DNA of 64,000 nt from Arthrobacter pascens. Lineage in GTDB: Bacteria; Actinomycetota; Actinomycetes; Actinomycetales; Micrococcaceae. A model generated the notes under the pieces. That model searched no databases and was not told the origin of the DNA. It saw only the letters and a program-made list of their open reading frames with translations. The stretch is taken from positions 4,092,001-4,156,000 of the forward strand of contig NZ_JAUSXF010000001.1 in assembly GCF_030816475.1 (NCBI RefSeq), read 5' to 3'. Numbering within the stretch: position 1 is the stretch's first letter; each line of letters starts with the position of its first letter. Positions 30,052 to 38,505 of this stretch are shown here, one piece after another. The translations under genes and the position numbers were made by a program.

Positions 30052-30114
30052 GGCGGTTAAGGCGCAGGACGTGAGGGAGCGTTGGCGGTTAAGGCGCAGG
30101 ACGTGAGAGAGCGT
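30032..30114. repeat. 32-base tandem direct repeat, 2.6 copies
   Basis: A unit beginning GCAGGACGTGAGGGAGCGTT repeats at 30032, 30064 and 30096 (the last is partial and has one mismatch). The second arm of the pgm terminator is part of the unit, so the repeat multiplies that arm up to the end of the reductase gene. Confidence 0.85.
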
Positions 30115-30719
30115 CAGACGGTGCGGACGACGTCCTCGTAGGCGAACTTGGGCTTCGCGTCGCCCCAGGCGTCCTCGCCGGGCTGGCCGATGTTGACCAG
30201 CAGGAAGCTCTTCCGGTCCTCGGCCGGGAAGAACGCCGCATCGATGGCGGCGAAGTCCGCGCCGGTCATGGGGCCTGCGGCAAAGCCCAGGGAGCGGACC
30301 GCGAGGATGAAGTAGCCGGCCTGGAGGTGCGCGTTGTTGTTGCCAGTGGTCGCTGTGAGCTCGGGCGAGGAATCGTACCTCGCTTTAGGAGCGTTGTAGC
30401 CCGGCAGGAAGGTATCCCACTGCTCGGCCCACGAGGTGTCATAGCTGAGGATGGCAACCAGCGGGGCCGAAGCGGTCTTGGCCCGGTTTCCGGCCGCGAG
30501 CGTGTCAACGAGCGTGGCCCGGGCTTCGTCCGAGCGTACATAGGTCACGCGGAGCGGCTGGGAGTTGAACGCTGTGGGGCCGAACTTGGTGAGTTCATAG
30601 ATGGCGCGGGCCTGATCCTCTGTCACCTCGCCGGTGAACGAGTTGGCCGTGCGGGCCTCGGCAAAAATGGCGTCGACGGCGGCCGCATCGATGGCCGCTT
30701 CTTCATGGGCAATAGTCAT
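30114..30719 (-). CDS. Malonic semialdehyde reductase family (RutE/HadB-like) nitroreductase
   Basis: 201 residues, about the family length of 196-200. The nitroreductase-fold landmarks are ARTANSFTGEVTEDQARAIYEL, the FGPTAFNSQPLRVTYVR segment, GYNAPKARYDSS and AAGPMTGAD. RutE-type enzymes reduce malonic semialdehyde to 3-hydroxypropionate at the end of pyrimidine breakdown and belong to the FMN nitroreductase superfamily. Start set at ATG 30719 (MTIAHEEAAIDAAAVD) with AAAGG upstream. Divergent from an NCS2 permease that may import uracil, but no other rut genes are near. Its 3' end abuts the tandem repeat. Confidence 0.85.
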   Translation of the reverse strand: MTIAHEEAAIDAAAVDAIFAEARTANSFTGEVTEDQARAIYELTKFGPTAFNSQPLRVTYVRSDEARATLVDTLAAGNRAKTASAPLVAILSYDTSWAEQWDTFLPGYNAPKARYDSSPELTATTGNNNAHLQAGYFILAVRSLGFAAGPMTGADFAAIDAAFFPAEDRKSFLLVNIGQPGEDAWGDAKPKFAYEDVVRTV

Positions 30720-30908
30720 TGGCTTACCTTTCGCTGGGCCCGCATGCCTGCCGGCTGCGGCGGTTCTGCTTTCCATGGTTGCAACTTCAAGTGGTTGTGT
30801 CCTCTTCCCATGACGGCAGGTGACGTTGGGCACGTCTAAAACCGGCGCGGTATTGTTGCACCGGAAGATCCCCGCCCCCCGCGGCAACCCCTTTGAAAGG
30901 CCCCCGCC

Positions 30909-32261
30909 ATGAGCATGCTTGGAACCAAATGGAAGCTGCACGGCACCGGCAGGACCATCCGGCCCGGCCATGTGGTGGCGCCGCATGAAAGGCTGACCTG
31001 GCCGCTGACCATCGGCGTGGGCATGCAGCACGTGGTGGCCATGTTCGGTGCCACGTTCCTCGTACCCATCCTGACGGGAATGCCGCCCGCTACAACTCTG
31101 TTCTTCTCCGGCGTTGGCACGCTGCTTTTCCTGGTCATCACCCAAGGCAGGGTGCCCAGCTACCTTGGGTCGAGCTTTGCGTTCATCGCCCCCATCATGG
31201 CCTCCCAGCAGCAGTTCGGCGTGCCGGGCGCACTGGGCGGAGTGGTCCTTGCCGGCGTCGTGCTGGCCCTCATCGGGGCGATCGTGCAGAAGTTCGGTGC
31301 GGGCTGGATCAACCGGCTGATGCCACCCATCGTCACCGGCGCCATTGTGGCCCTGATCGGGCTGAACCTTGCCCCGGCGGCCAAGCAAAACTTCGATGCG
31401 GCCCCGGTTACGGCCGTGATCACACTGGCGACGGTCATCCTGGTGAGCGTCCTGTTCAGGGGCATCCTGGGGCGGTTGAGCATTCTGGTGGGCGTGGTGG
31501 TCGGTTACCTGGTGGCAATGATGCGCGGGGAAGTGCACTACGACAAGATGGACGCAGCCGCCTGGATCGGCCTCCCCCAGTTCCAGACGCCTGAATTCCA
31601 TGTGGGTGTGCTTGGCCTCTTCGTCCCCGTGGTGCTGGTGCTGGTTGCGGAGAACATCGGTCACGTGAAGTCCGTGGCGGCAATGACGGGCCAGAACCTC
31701 GACGGCGTCTCCGGCCGCGCGCTGTTGGCCGACGGCGCTGCGACCGTGCTCGCCGGCCTGGGCGGCGGCTCCGGCACCACCACTTACGCGGAAAACATCG
31801 GCGTCATGGCGGCTACCAAGGTGTATTCGACGGCGGCGTACTGGGTGGCGGGCATCTTTGCCATCCTCCTGAGCTTCTCCCCGAAGTTCGGCGAACTGAT
31901 TGCCACCGTGCCTCCGGGCGTGCTCGGCGGTGCAGCCACCATGCTGTACGGCATGATCGGCGTCCTGGGCGTGAAGATCTGGGTGCAGAACAAGGTGAAT
32001 TTTGCCAACCCGGTAAACCTGACCACCGCCGCCGTCGCACTGATCATCGGCATCGCGGACTACAGCTGGACCGTTGGCGACCTGAAGTTCACCGGGATCG
32101 CCTTGGGCTCGGCCGCTGCGCTGGTGATCTACCACGGCATGAAGGCCATCGCGAAAGCCCGTGGCTCGGTGGCTGAGCCCGAAAGCGAACAGGCGGGCCT
32201 GCCGCCCGCGGTGAAGGCGGCAGTCAACGCCGCCGCCAAGCGGGCGCCCAAGAAGCGCTGA
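30909..32261 (+). CDS. NCS2 family uracil/xanthine-type permease
   Basis: 450 residues, about fourteen membrane segments. Typical NCS2 features: MQHVVAMFGATFLVPILTG, PSYLGSSFAFIAP, PPIVTGAIVALIGLNLAP, VVLVLVAENIGHVKSVAAMTG and GLGGGSGTTTYAENIGVMAATKVYS. The region around GHVKSVAAMTG most resembles uracil permeases (UraA, PyrP) rather than xanthine transporters. It probably imports a nucleobase with protons. A poor ribosome binding site (GAAAGG) precedes the ATG. The C-terminal tail is charged and cytoplasmic. Divergent from the RutE-like reductase. Confidence 0.93.
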   Translation: MSMLGTKWKLHGTGRTIRPGHVVAPHERLTWPLTIGVGMQHVVAMFGATFLVPILTGMPPATTLFFSGVGTLLFLVITQGRVPSYLGSSFAFIAPIMASQQQFGVPGALGGVVLAGVVLALIGAIVQKFGAGWINRLMPPIVTGAIVALIGLNLAPAAKQNFDAAPVTAVITLATVILVSVLFRGILGRLSILVGVVVGYLVAMMRGEVHYDKMDAAAWIGLPQFQTPEFHVGVLGLFVPVVLVLVAENIGHVKSVAAMTGQNLDGVSGRALLADGAATVLAGLGGGSGTTTYAENIGVMAATKVYSTAAYWVAGIFAILLSFSPKFGELIATVPPGVLGGAATMLYGMIGVLGVKIWVQNKVNFANPVNLTTAAVALIIGIADYSWTVGDLKFTGIALGSAAALVIYHGMKAIAKARGSVAEPESEQAGLPPAVKAAVNAAAKRAPKKR

Positions 32262-32286
32262 CACCTCCGGCCGGCGGAACCGGAAG

Positions 32287-33159
32287 TCAGGCTGCGGAAT
32301 TGCCCAGGAAGGGACCGGGCGGCCTGCCGACTCCAAAAACAGGACCCGGGCGGGGACGTTTGGCCCGCAGCGCGTCTGCCGATGACCTTTGCGTGAGCTG
32401 GCGGAGCGCCCAGGGGACAAGGTACTCCCGGGCCCAGACGAGGTCCTCTGCACGGGCCTCCTTCCAGCTCCGCGCCGGTAACTGCTTAGGCTCCAGTGGC
32501 TGCAGGCTGTGCGGTACGCCCAGGGCGTTCAATACCGCCAAGGCAATCGTGTGGTGGCCCAGGGGGGAGAAGTGGAGCCTGTCAGGGTCCCACATGCCGG
32601 GCCCGGTGAGCTCGCGCAGGCACCAGAGGTCAACGATCACCGCGTCATGACGGGCCGCCACTGTATGTAGGTTCTCGTTGAAGATCGCCACCTTGCCACG
32701 GATCTGGCTAAGCACAGGCGTTGCCCCCCAGTCCGGACCTGCGAAGAGGACCACCGTCGCGCCGGTTGAAGTCAGCAGTTCCACACCGGCGTCGATCTTT
32801 TCGGCCAGGCGGTCAGGATCACTGCGGCGGAACACCACGTCGTTGCCGCCACCGGAAAGAGTGACAAGATCAGGTTTCAGCGCCAGTGCCGGTCCTAACT
32901 GCTGGTCCAGTATCTGCCGCAGCAACAAGCCCCGGATCGCCAGGTTGGCGTAGGAGAAGTCCGGCTGTCCTGCACTGAGTTCCTCTGCCACCCGGTCAGC
33001 CCACCCACGCAGCCCGCCTTGGCTGTGCGGCTCGGGATCCCCTATCCCTTCCGTGAAGGAGTCGCCGAGGGCGACGAAGCGGTGCCACGGGTGCGCATTC
33101 TGCCCTGGACTCGTGTCGGTGGTGGCTGGCTGCAGGCCCGAAGGCTCCGGGACGTTCAT
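32287..33159 (-). CDS. SGNH/GDSL-type hydrolase
   Basis: 290 residues. The GDSL block is FVALGDSFTEGIGDP with Ser34; block III is SGGGNDVVFRR; the catalytic Asp/His are in DPDRLHFSPLGHH. Ester or acyl hydrolases of this group act on lipids, acetylated sugars or small esters. No signal peptide. Its start overlaps the stop of the GAF-ANTAR gene (ATGA), so it is the second gene of a two-gene operon. The C-terminal tail is basic and Pro-rich (RAKRPRPGPVFGVGRPPGP) and probably flexible. Confidence 0.9.
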   Translation of the reverse strand: MNVPEPSGLQPATTDTSPGQNAHPWHRFVALGDSFTEGIGDPEPHSQGGLRGWADRVAEELSAGQPDFSYANLAIRGLLLRQILDQQLGPALALKPDLVTLSGGGNDVVFRRSDPDRLAEKIDAGVELLTSTGATVVLFAGPDWGATPVLSQIRGKVAIFNENLHTVAARHDAVIVDLWCLRELTGPGMWDPDRLHFSPLGHHTIALAVLNALGVPHSLQPLEPKQLPARSWKEARAEDLVWAREYLVPWALRQLTQRSSADALRAKRPRPGPVFGVGRPPGPFLGNSAA

Positions 33160-34031
33160 GCTCTGCTCCTTGTTCGGCGCGGTGATGCGGCCCGTCGCTG
33201 CGGGACACTTTCCTGCGTTGAAGCGATCCGCGGCGGTGACACCTTCGGAAGCGTGGAATCGGCTGCTGTCCTGCTCTGGATTTCCTGGGCTTCCTGGCCG
33301 GGACCCTGCTGGCCCCTTCCGGAAGCGGACGAGACGACGCTCAACGCAGCATCGCGGAGTCCGAGGTTGTTGTGCAGGGCCACGGTCCGCAAATATTGAA
33401 AGGCCCCCTCATGGCTGAGTCCGTAGTCGCTCATCAGCGTCCGCACCGCCAGGTCCATCAGCGCCATGGAGGTCTGGGCAACCGCGAGTTCCGCGTTCGC
33501 CTCGGCGCGTTCCACCAGCCGCAGCACCATCCGAAGGGCGCGGGCAACATGCCTGGCATAGCTGCGAGTCCTGACAATGTCCTCACTGGTGAAGGCGTGG
33601 GGGACGGCGGCATACAGGTTGATGGCGGCGCTGGAACCGGCGGCGGACACAATGGGCATGGACAGGAGGGACCCCACTCCGTGGCTGGCAGCAGCGACGG
33701 CGTATCCGGGCCACTGCCTGTCCTGCGCCAGATCCGCCACATGCACAAAGTCGCCCGAGCGCACAGCCTGCAGGAGCGGCCCGTCAGCAAAGGAGCACTG
33801 CTCCCGGTCAGCAGCCAGCGCCTGTGCGCTTCCGGCCGCAAGGGTATGTGCCTCCCCCCGGCTGAACAAGGTGGCGGCCCAGTTGATATCCCGCCGGGCG
33901 CCTTGGATGTCCCTCATGAATTCGGCGGTGACATCGCTCAGGAAATTCTCGACGTCGTTGCTTTCGAAAACAACGTCCTGGGGGGCACGCAGCGGCTCCC
34001 AGCGATCGCCCCCTGAGGTCTCCACGGCCAT
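33156..34031 (-). CDS. GAF and ANTAR domain regulatory protein
   Basis: 291 residues. The GAF domain spans about 25-170 and carries the WAATLFSRGEAHTLAAGS opening and the SLLSMPIVSAAGSSAAINLYA core. The ANTAR domain follows at about 190-250: RAEANAELAVAQTSMALMDL, then AFQYLRTVALHNNLGLRDAA. ANTAR domains bind paired-hexaloop RNA hairpins and act as antiterminators. The protein probably senses a small ligand or redox state and controls a remote transcript. First gene of an operon with the GDSL hydrolase. ATG start; TAGGCG six bases before it is an imperfect -10. Confidence 0.88.
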   Translation of the reverse strand: MAVETSGGDRWEPLRAPQDVVFESNDVENFLSDVTAEFMRDIQGARRDINWAATLFSRGEAHTLAAGSAQALAADREQCSFADGPLLQAVRSGDFVHVADLAQDRQWPGYAVAAASHGVGSLLSMPIVSAAGSSAAINLYAAVPHAFTSEDIVRTRSYARHVARALRMVLRLVERAEANAELAVAQTSMALMDLAVRTLMSDYGLSHEGAFQYLRTVALHNNLGLRDAALSVVSSASGRGQQGPGQEAQEIQSRTAADSTLPKVSPPRIASTQESVPQRRAASPRRTRSRA

Positions 34032-34114
34032 GTTCCACGCCTAGGTTCGAAACCCATCGGCCCACTGCAAGGCCATATTCCAAGGATACGTCCGCTGCCG
34101 GCCGGAAGGGGTGT

Positions 34115-35002
34115 TCAGAGCCCCTCACGATCGGTGGAAGGCCGCTCATGGTTCAACACGACGTCGAAGGCTTCCACACTTCGGTCGCCCACTGTGGTGG
34201 GAGATTCAAGATGGACCGCGCCGGACGGCAGGATCCCCGCTCCGCCGAACCTCTCCATCACCTGCCACTGGGCAAGAACGTCCTCTCCGGCATGGTTCGG
34301 CGGAAGGCCCCGCCAGAAGGTGAATCCTCCGGACTCGACGAGGGCATCCCTGCGGTACAACGTGCAGCCTCCCAGCCAGGCCACCCGGTACGGCACCCAT
34401 TGTCCTGGCTGCAGGGAAAGGTCCAAGCTGAGGTGGCTGAGGTTGGCGGCGCTGTGAAGGGGCCACCGGCGGAATTCCGGCCGGTTCGGCCGGATCCTTT
34501 CCGCCTGCACAGGGCCCTCCCAGGCTTCGAACACCTCTGTCTGGTCGGGCCGCCTGTCGTCCAGGTAGGAAAGCCCTTGCGGCGCCATTCCCACAAAGCC
34601 ACACCGGAGTTCGTCAAGCGCTGAACTAAGCCGGTCCAGCGAACCCGGTTCCAGCCACACGTCGTCGTCCAGGAACAGGCACTTGTCTGCGGCCGACTGC
34701 TCCAGCAGGAACTGCCGGTGTTCCGCGAGCCCCTGCCGCGGCAGGTGGCGGAGGAGAGTCACCGGCCGGCCTTCTGCTTCCAGGACACGGACCATCGCTG
34801 CCGCCGCCGGGTGTTCCCAGCCCGGGGCGTCCCGCGACTGGTCGCTGATAATGACGCCGAAATCGGGATCGGACTGACCCGCGAGACCCGCGAGGGTGAC
34901 GGCAAGTTCCGCCGGCCGGTCACAGGTGGGAACGAGGACGTCCACAGCGACCTGCCCGGGGATGCCGCGCTGCGCCCAGCGCTCCGATGATCTTCTGCTC
35001 AT
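34115..35002 (-). CDS. Glycosyltransferase family 2 protein
   Basis: 295 residues from ATG 35002 (MSRRSSERWAQRG), which has AGAGGTG upstream; a start 26 codons earlier is possible but unlike the family. The GT-A fold is evident: VDVLVPTCDRPAELAVTL, LISDQSRDAP-like IISDQSRD, the DXD-type CLFLDDDVWLEPGSL near residue 105-120, and the C-terminal WRGLPPNHAGEDVLAQWQV. It probably transfers a sugar from a nucleotide donor to a surface glycan or lipid. Not in an operon. Confidence 0.85.
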   Translation of the reverse strand: MSRRSSERWAQRGIPGQVAVDVLVPTCDRPAELAVTLAGLAGQSDPDFGVIISDQSRDAPGWEHPAAAAMVRVLEAEGRPVTLLRHLPRQGLAEHRQFLLEQSAADKCLFLDDDVWLEPGSLDRLSSALDELRCGFVGMAPQGLSYLDDRRPDQTEVFEAWEGPVQAERIRPNRPEFRRWPLHSAANLSHLSLDLSLQPGQWVPYRVAWLGGCTLYRRDALVESGGFTFWRGLPPNHAGEDVLAQWQVMERFGGAGILPSGAVHLESPTTVGDRSVEAFDVVLNHERPSTDREGL

Positions 35003-35144
35003 GGCACACCTCTGGGCTTCCGGGATTGCGGTCCCAGACTCGGCGGGTCCGCTATGGACAGGTACCCCAATGGTCCGCAAAATATGCCCCTGGCACGTGC
35101 CCGGCTTCCCCTATGCCGGCCTGAACCCCCGGCGCCCCGTGCGG

Positions 35145-35660
35145 TCAGCCGGCGTCGAAACTTTCCTCGTCGTCGTCGTTCGGTGACTTCTCCCGGGGAA
35201 GGTCGTTCCCGCTGCCGTCCGGGAGTCCGGCAGCATCCTGATCGGGCTCGGAGGAGAAGGCCGCCGAGCCTTGCGTGTCGGCATTGGATTCGTCGATTCC
35301 GGCCTCGGCTGAGGGCACGTCGGCGTCCCTGGGGACCGGCGGCTCCCCGGGCTCGAACCCGGGATCGTTCGTGTCGCTCTCGGCGTGATACTGCGCGTCG
35401 ATGCCGCCGAAGCGGCCGGCCCCCGGCTCGCCCGCGCTGTCCTGGTCCTCCTCCTCGAAATGGCTGAGGTTGGGAGAACCGGTGGCGAACGTTTCCCCGG
35501 TGGGGCTGTCCTGGTTCAGGCCTGCGGCGTCAAAATCCTCTTCCTCCCGGGGCTGGGCAAACTGCCTGTTGTCCGGCCCGCCCGTCTCCTGCTCGGCGGT
35601 CGGCGTTCCGTAACCGCCCGTTTCCTCCTCGGGAGCCGCATGCTGGTTGTCCTGACTCAT
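35145..35660 (-). CDS. Acidic, disordered hydrophilic protein
   Basis: 171 residues with strong excess of Asp, Glu, Gly and Pro and almost no hydrophobic core; predicted to be disordered. GGAGGAACC before the ATG is a good ribosome binding site, which supports a real gene despite the simple composition. It resembles DUF5709-type small actinobacterial proteins found among general stress genes, but I cannot assign the family firmly. Next to the SDR stress-type gene. Confidence 0.65.
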   Translation of the reverse strand: MSQDNQHAAPEEETGGYGTPTAEQETGGPDNRQFAQPREEEDFDAAGLNQDSPTGETFATGSPNLSHFEEEDQDSAGEPGAGRFGGIDAQYHAESDTNDPGFEPGEPPVPRDADVPSAEAGIDESNADTQGSAAFSSEPDQDAAGLPDGSGNDLPREKSPNDDDEESFDAG

Positions 35661-35706
35661 GGTTCCTCCTGTTGTGGATGTGGATGAATCTGACCTGGAA
35701 AACTCT

Positions 35707-36606
35707 TTAAAGTCCCTTGCCCCCGGTCACAGGCAGCACGGCTCCGGAGATGTAGGATCCCTGTTCCGAGGCCAGCAACACGTACGCCGGGGCGAGCTCG
35801 GCGGGCTGGCCGGCCCTCTGCAGCGGGGTGTCCTGGCCGAATTTGGGCAGCTTGTCCGGCCACTCCGTGGCGGGAATCAGGGGGGTCCAGATAGGACCGG
35901 GCGCAACAGCGTTAACGCGGATGCCCTGCGGGCCCAGCTCCTGTGCCAGTGCCTTGGTGAAGGCCACCTGGGCTGCTTTGGTCATGGCGTAGTCAATGAG
36001 CTCAGGGGAAGGATTGAAGGCCTGGATGGACGCTGTGGTGATGATCGAAGAGCCGGCCTTGAGATGCGGGACAGCGGCCCGGGCAGTCCACAGGAGCGAG
36101 TAGAGGTTGGTCCGGAAGACGCGGTCGAATTCCTCGGTGGGGAGCGATTCGAGGCTCTCCCTGTTCTTTTGGTAGGCCGCGTTAAGCACCACCACGTCCA
36201 GGCCGCCAAACTCGGCCACGGTCTCCTCCACAATCCGGGTGCTGAACTCTTCATCACGGGCATCCCCCGGGAGCAGGAGGGCACGCTGCCCGGCTTTGCG
36301 GATCCACTCAGCGGTGTCCTGCGCGTCGTCTTCCTCCTCCGGGAGGTAGGAGATGGCGACGTCGGCGCCCTCGCGGGCGAATGCGATCGCCGCGGCCTTC
36401 CCTATTCCGGAATCGCCGCCGGTAATGAGTGCAGCCTTGCCCTGGAGCGCGCCATGTCCCTCATAGCTCAGCTCGCCGTGGTCAGGCTTGGGATCCATAG
36501 GCGCCGTGAGGCCGGGCTGCTTCTGTTCCTGCTGGGGAAACGGCTCCTGGTGGTAACCGCCCCTGGGGTCTGCAGGCTGGTCCGTCTGCTTCTGCGTGTC
36601 GCTCAT
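35707..36606 (-). CDS. SDR family oxidoreductase, general-stress GsP39/YhdF-like
   Basis: 299 residues. An N-terminal 45-residue extension rich in Gln and Pro precedes the Rossmann fold: ALITGGDSGIGKAAAIAF (cofactor loop), LDVVVLNAAYQ, and the catalytic Ser/Tyr/Lys (TTASIQA, YAMTKAA). The family consensus NAG appears here as NAA. This architecture with the long N-terminal tail is typical of the SDR proteins induced in the sigma-B regulon of Gram-positive bacteria (GsP39, YdaD, YhxC). Substrate unknown. Located between the acidic protein and the divergent DUF6328 gene. Confidence 0.88.
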   Translation of the reverse strand: MSDTQKQTDQPADPRGGYHQEPFPQQEQKQPGLTAPMDPKPDHGELSYEGHGALQGKAALITGGDSGIGKAAAIAFAREGADVAISYLPEEEDDAQDTAEWIRKAGQRALLLPGDARDEEFSTRIVEETVAEFGGLDVVVLNAAYQKNRESLESLPTEEFDRVFRTNLYSLLWTARAAVPHLKAGSSIITTASIQAFNPSPELIDYAMTKAAQVAFTKALAQELGPQGIRVNAVAPGPIWTPLIPATEWPDKLPKFGQDTPLQRAGQPAELAPAYVLLASEQGSYISGAVLPVTGGKGL

Positions 36607-36814
36607 GATCCACCTACTCGCTGTCGGTTTCTTAAGGCTCCGCCGTGCACCGGCCCTTCGAAACTATCGCGGCGGACTGAGCAAAGTCCACCGTTTGTGC
36701 AAATAATCAGTAAACTTATCAAATGTTGATGTTGACGAAACCCGGGCCCGGTTTTGGAGCACCAGGCGCAGGCAGGAACCACGCCGGGACACCGGGGCGC
36801 AAGGAGGAACATTG

Positions 36815-37327
36815 ATGTCGGACGTGGAGGACTTCACCAGCAGAAGCGGACGGAACGAAACCCGTGAAGAGCAGCTTGACCGGAACTGGGGTGAACTGCT
36901 CCAGGAACTGAGGGTGCTGCAGACCGGTGTCCAGATTCTGGCCGGTTTCCTGCTGACACTCCCGTTCCAGCAGCGCTTCCGGGAACTGGATGATTTCCAG
37001 GTAGGCCTCTACCTGGCCAACGTGGTGATGGCCACCATCACCACGGCGTTCATCCTGCTGCCCGTCAGCGTGCACCGGCGGCTGTTCCGTAAGCGGCTCA
37101 AGGAAACCCTCGTCTCGAGCGCCGATGCGATCACCAAGATCGCGCTGGCCGGCGTTGGAATGCTGAGCGTGGGAACGGCGTCCCTCGTCTTTGACGTCAC
37201 CGCCGGGCGCGTGACCGGCCTCGCCGCCGGGGGCGCCCTCCTGGCCATCCTCCTCGTCCTGATGGTGTATGTCCCGATGCACCTGAACAGGCGGGCCGCG
37301 GAAAGGAACGGTTCGATCCCCGACTGA
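36815..37327 (+). CDS. DUF6328 family membrane protein
   Basis: 170 residues. ATG 36815 is favoured over the adjacent TTG because AAGGAGG at 36801-36807 is seven bases away. Sequence shows NWGELLQELRVLQTGVQILAGFLLTLPFQQRF and a LANVVMATITTAFILLPVSVHRRLF helix, both typical of DUF6328, followed by two more helices; in all four membrane segments. The family is widespread in actinobacteria, sometimes mislabelled sodium:proton antiporter; its role is unknown. Heads a group of four genes in the same direction with gaps of 49, 76 and more bases. Confidence 0.75.
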   Translation: MSDVEDFTSRSGRNETREEQLDRNWGELLQELRVLQTGVQILAGFLLTLPFQQRFRELDDFQVGLYLANVVMATITTAFILLPVSVHRRLFRKRLKETLVSSADAITKIALAGVGMLSVGTASLVFDVTAGRVTGLAAGGALLAILLVLMVYVPMHLNRRAAERNGSIPD

Positions 37328-37376
37328 CCACATTCTTGGCTGACTACTCGAATCTCAGACAACTAATGGAGGAAAG

Positions 37377-38039
37377 ATGCGCAAATGGGCCAAAGAACAC
37401 GGACTACTGCTCGCCAACATCGCCTTGTTCGTGGTGTTTTTCGGCGGAATGGTGATCTCAGGTGCTTCCGCCTACACCGAGGAGCAGGCAGCCCACGGCC
37501 AGCCCGGTGTGTCCGTGCTGGAGTACCTGGCCACCGGAGACTTTGTGGAAGCGACATTTGAAAACTGGGAATCCGAGTTCCTGCAGATGGCCATGTACGT
37601 CGTGCTGACGGTTTTCCTTTTCCAGAAGGGCTCGTCCGAGTCCAAGCCCATGGGCAAATCGTCGCCTCAGGACGAGGATCCGCGGGATGCGAAGATCAAG
37701 GACGCCACGCCCTGGCCGGTGAAGCGCGGCGGCCTCGTGCTGAAGCTGTACGAACACTCGCTGTCCATACTGCTGCTGCTGCTTTTCGTCGCATCCTTCA
37801 CCCTGCACGCGGCCGGCGGCACGGCGGCGTACAACGAGGAGCAGCAAAGTCACGGCCAGCCCACTGTCACGATGCTCGGCTACCTCGGAACCAGCCGATT
37901 CTGGTTCGAGTCGTTCCAGAACTGGCAGAGCGAGTTCCTGGCCGTCGCTGTCCTCGTGGGCGCATCAGTGTATCTGCGCGAAAAGGGTTCTCCCGAGTCC
38001 AAGCCGGTTGCCGAGCCGCACTATGAGACAGGCGCCTGA
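37377..38039 (+). CDS. DUF6766 family membrane protein with internal duplication
   Basis: 220 residues. Two similar halves can be seen: HGQPGVSVLEYLATGDF..ENWESEFLQMA..FLFQKGSSESKP (about 39-95) and HGQPTVTMLGYLGTSRF..QNWQSEFLAVA..YLREKGSPESKP (about 160-213). Each half has an outer helix pair and the repeated E-x-S-K-P end. Four membrane segments. Known in actinobacteria as a family with no function assigned. GGAGGAAAG precedes the ATG at 37377. Confidence 0.75.
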   Translation: MRKWAKEHGLLLANIALFVVFFGGMVISGASAYTEEQAAHGQPGVSVLEYLATGDFVEATFENWESEFLQMAMYVVLTVFLFQKGSSESKPMGKSSPQDEDPRDAKIKDATPWPVKRGGLVLKLYEHSLSILLLLLFVASFTLHAAGGTAAYNEEQQSHGQPTVTMLGYLGTSRFWFESFQNWQSEFLAVAVLVGASVYLREKGSPESKPVAEPHYETGA

Positions 38040-38115
38040 GCAGCCTGAGCGCCGTGCACATCCTTCATTCGGGTGGCCTGAGTAACCGGCCGGCTAGCCG
38101 GGCAGGAGGAATGCC

Positions 38116-38481
38116 ATGCGAACAATCCTGAGAACAGTCCTCTTGGCGGTGGCGCTGGCCGCGGCGGCACCCGTGTTCGTCGCCTCCGCCCAGGCCGCCC
38201 CGGGCTCCGTCGCGGTCCGTGCCGTACACCGCCCGGAAGTCCAGTCCGCCGTCACCGTACAGTCGGCAACGACCTTACAGTCGGCCGCGGCCGCCTCCGC
38301 CACGAGCCCCTCGCCCACAGATCCGGCCTCCACCGGTCCCGCCAATCCCGGGACAGGGGAAACCGGCGAAGCGGAAGCGACCCGCACTAACTACGCGCCG
38401 CTGGTGATCGGAGCAATTGCCGTGCTCACCCTGGTGGTTGTTCTGATTTGGCGCCGGCGACGCAACACCACCATCGTCTAG
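38116..38481 (+). CDS. Small secreted or surface protein with C-terminal membrane helix
   Basis: 121 residues. A signal peptide (RTILRTVLLAVALAAAAPVFVASAQAA, cleavage near AQA-A) leads into a low-complexity Ser/Thr/Pro/Ala region, then one helix (YAPLVIGAIAVLTLVVVLIW) and a RRRR tail. This is the layout of wall-anchored or membrane-tethered surface proteins, without an LPxTG motif. GGCAGGAGGA lies just before the ATG. No homologue recognised. Confidence 0.7.
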   Translation: MRTILRTVLLAVALAAAAPVFVASAQAAPGSVAVRAVHRPEVQSAVTVQSATTLQSAAAASATSPSPTDPASTGPANPGTGETGEAEATRTNYAPLVIGAIAVLTLVVVLIWRRRRNTTIV

Positions 38482-38505
38482 GCGGCAGCGGCACACCCAG
38501 CCCTG

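Noticed and set aside
30032..30114. CRISPR array
   Set aside because: The 32-base units are directly adjacent with no spacers and no cas genes are near; it is a tandem repeat.
30909..32261. Complete rut pyrimidine-degradation operon
   Set aside because: Only the RutE-like reductase and an NCS2 permease are present; no rutA, rutB or rutD homologue is nearby.
30720..32453. Open frame extending the RutE-like reductase upstream on the minus strand
   Set aside because: It runs antisense to the NCS2 permease and encodes a His/Arg/Gly-rich sequence typical of a shadow; the reductase start at 30719 fits family length and has a ribosome binding site.
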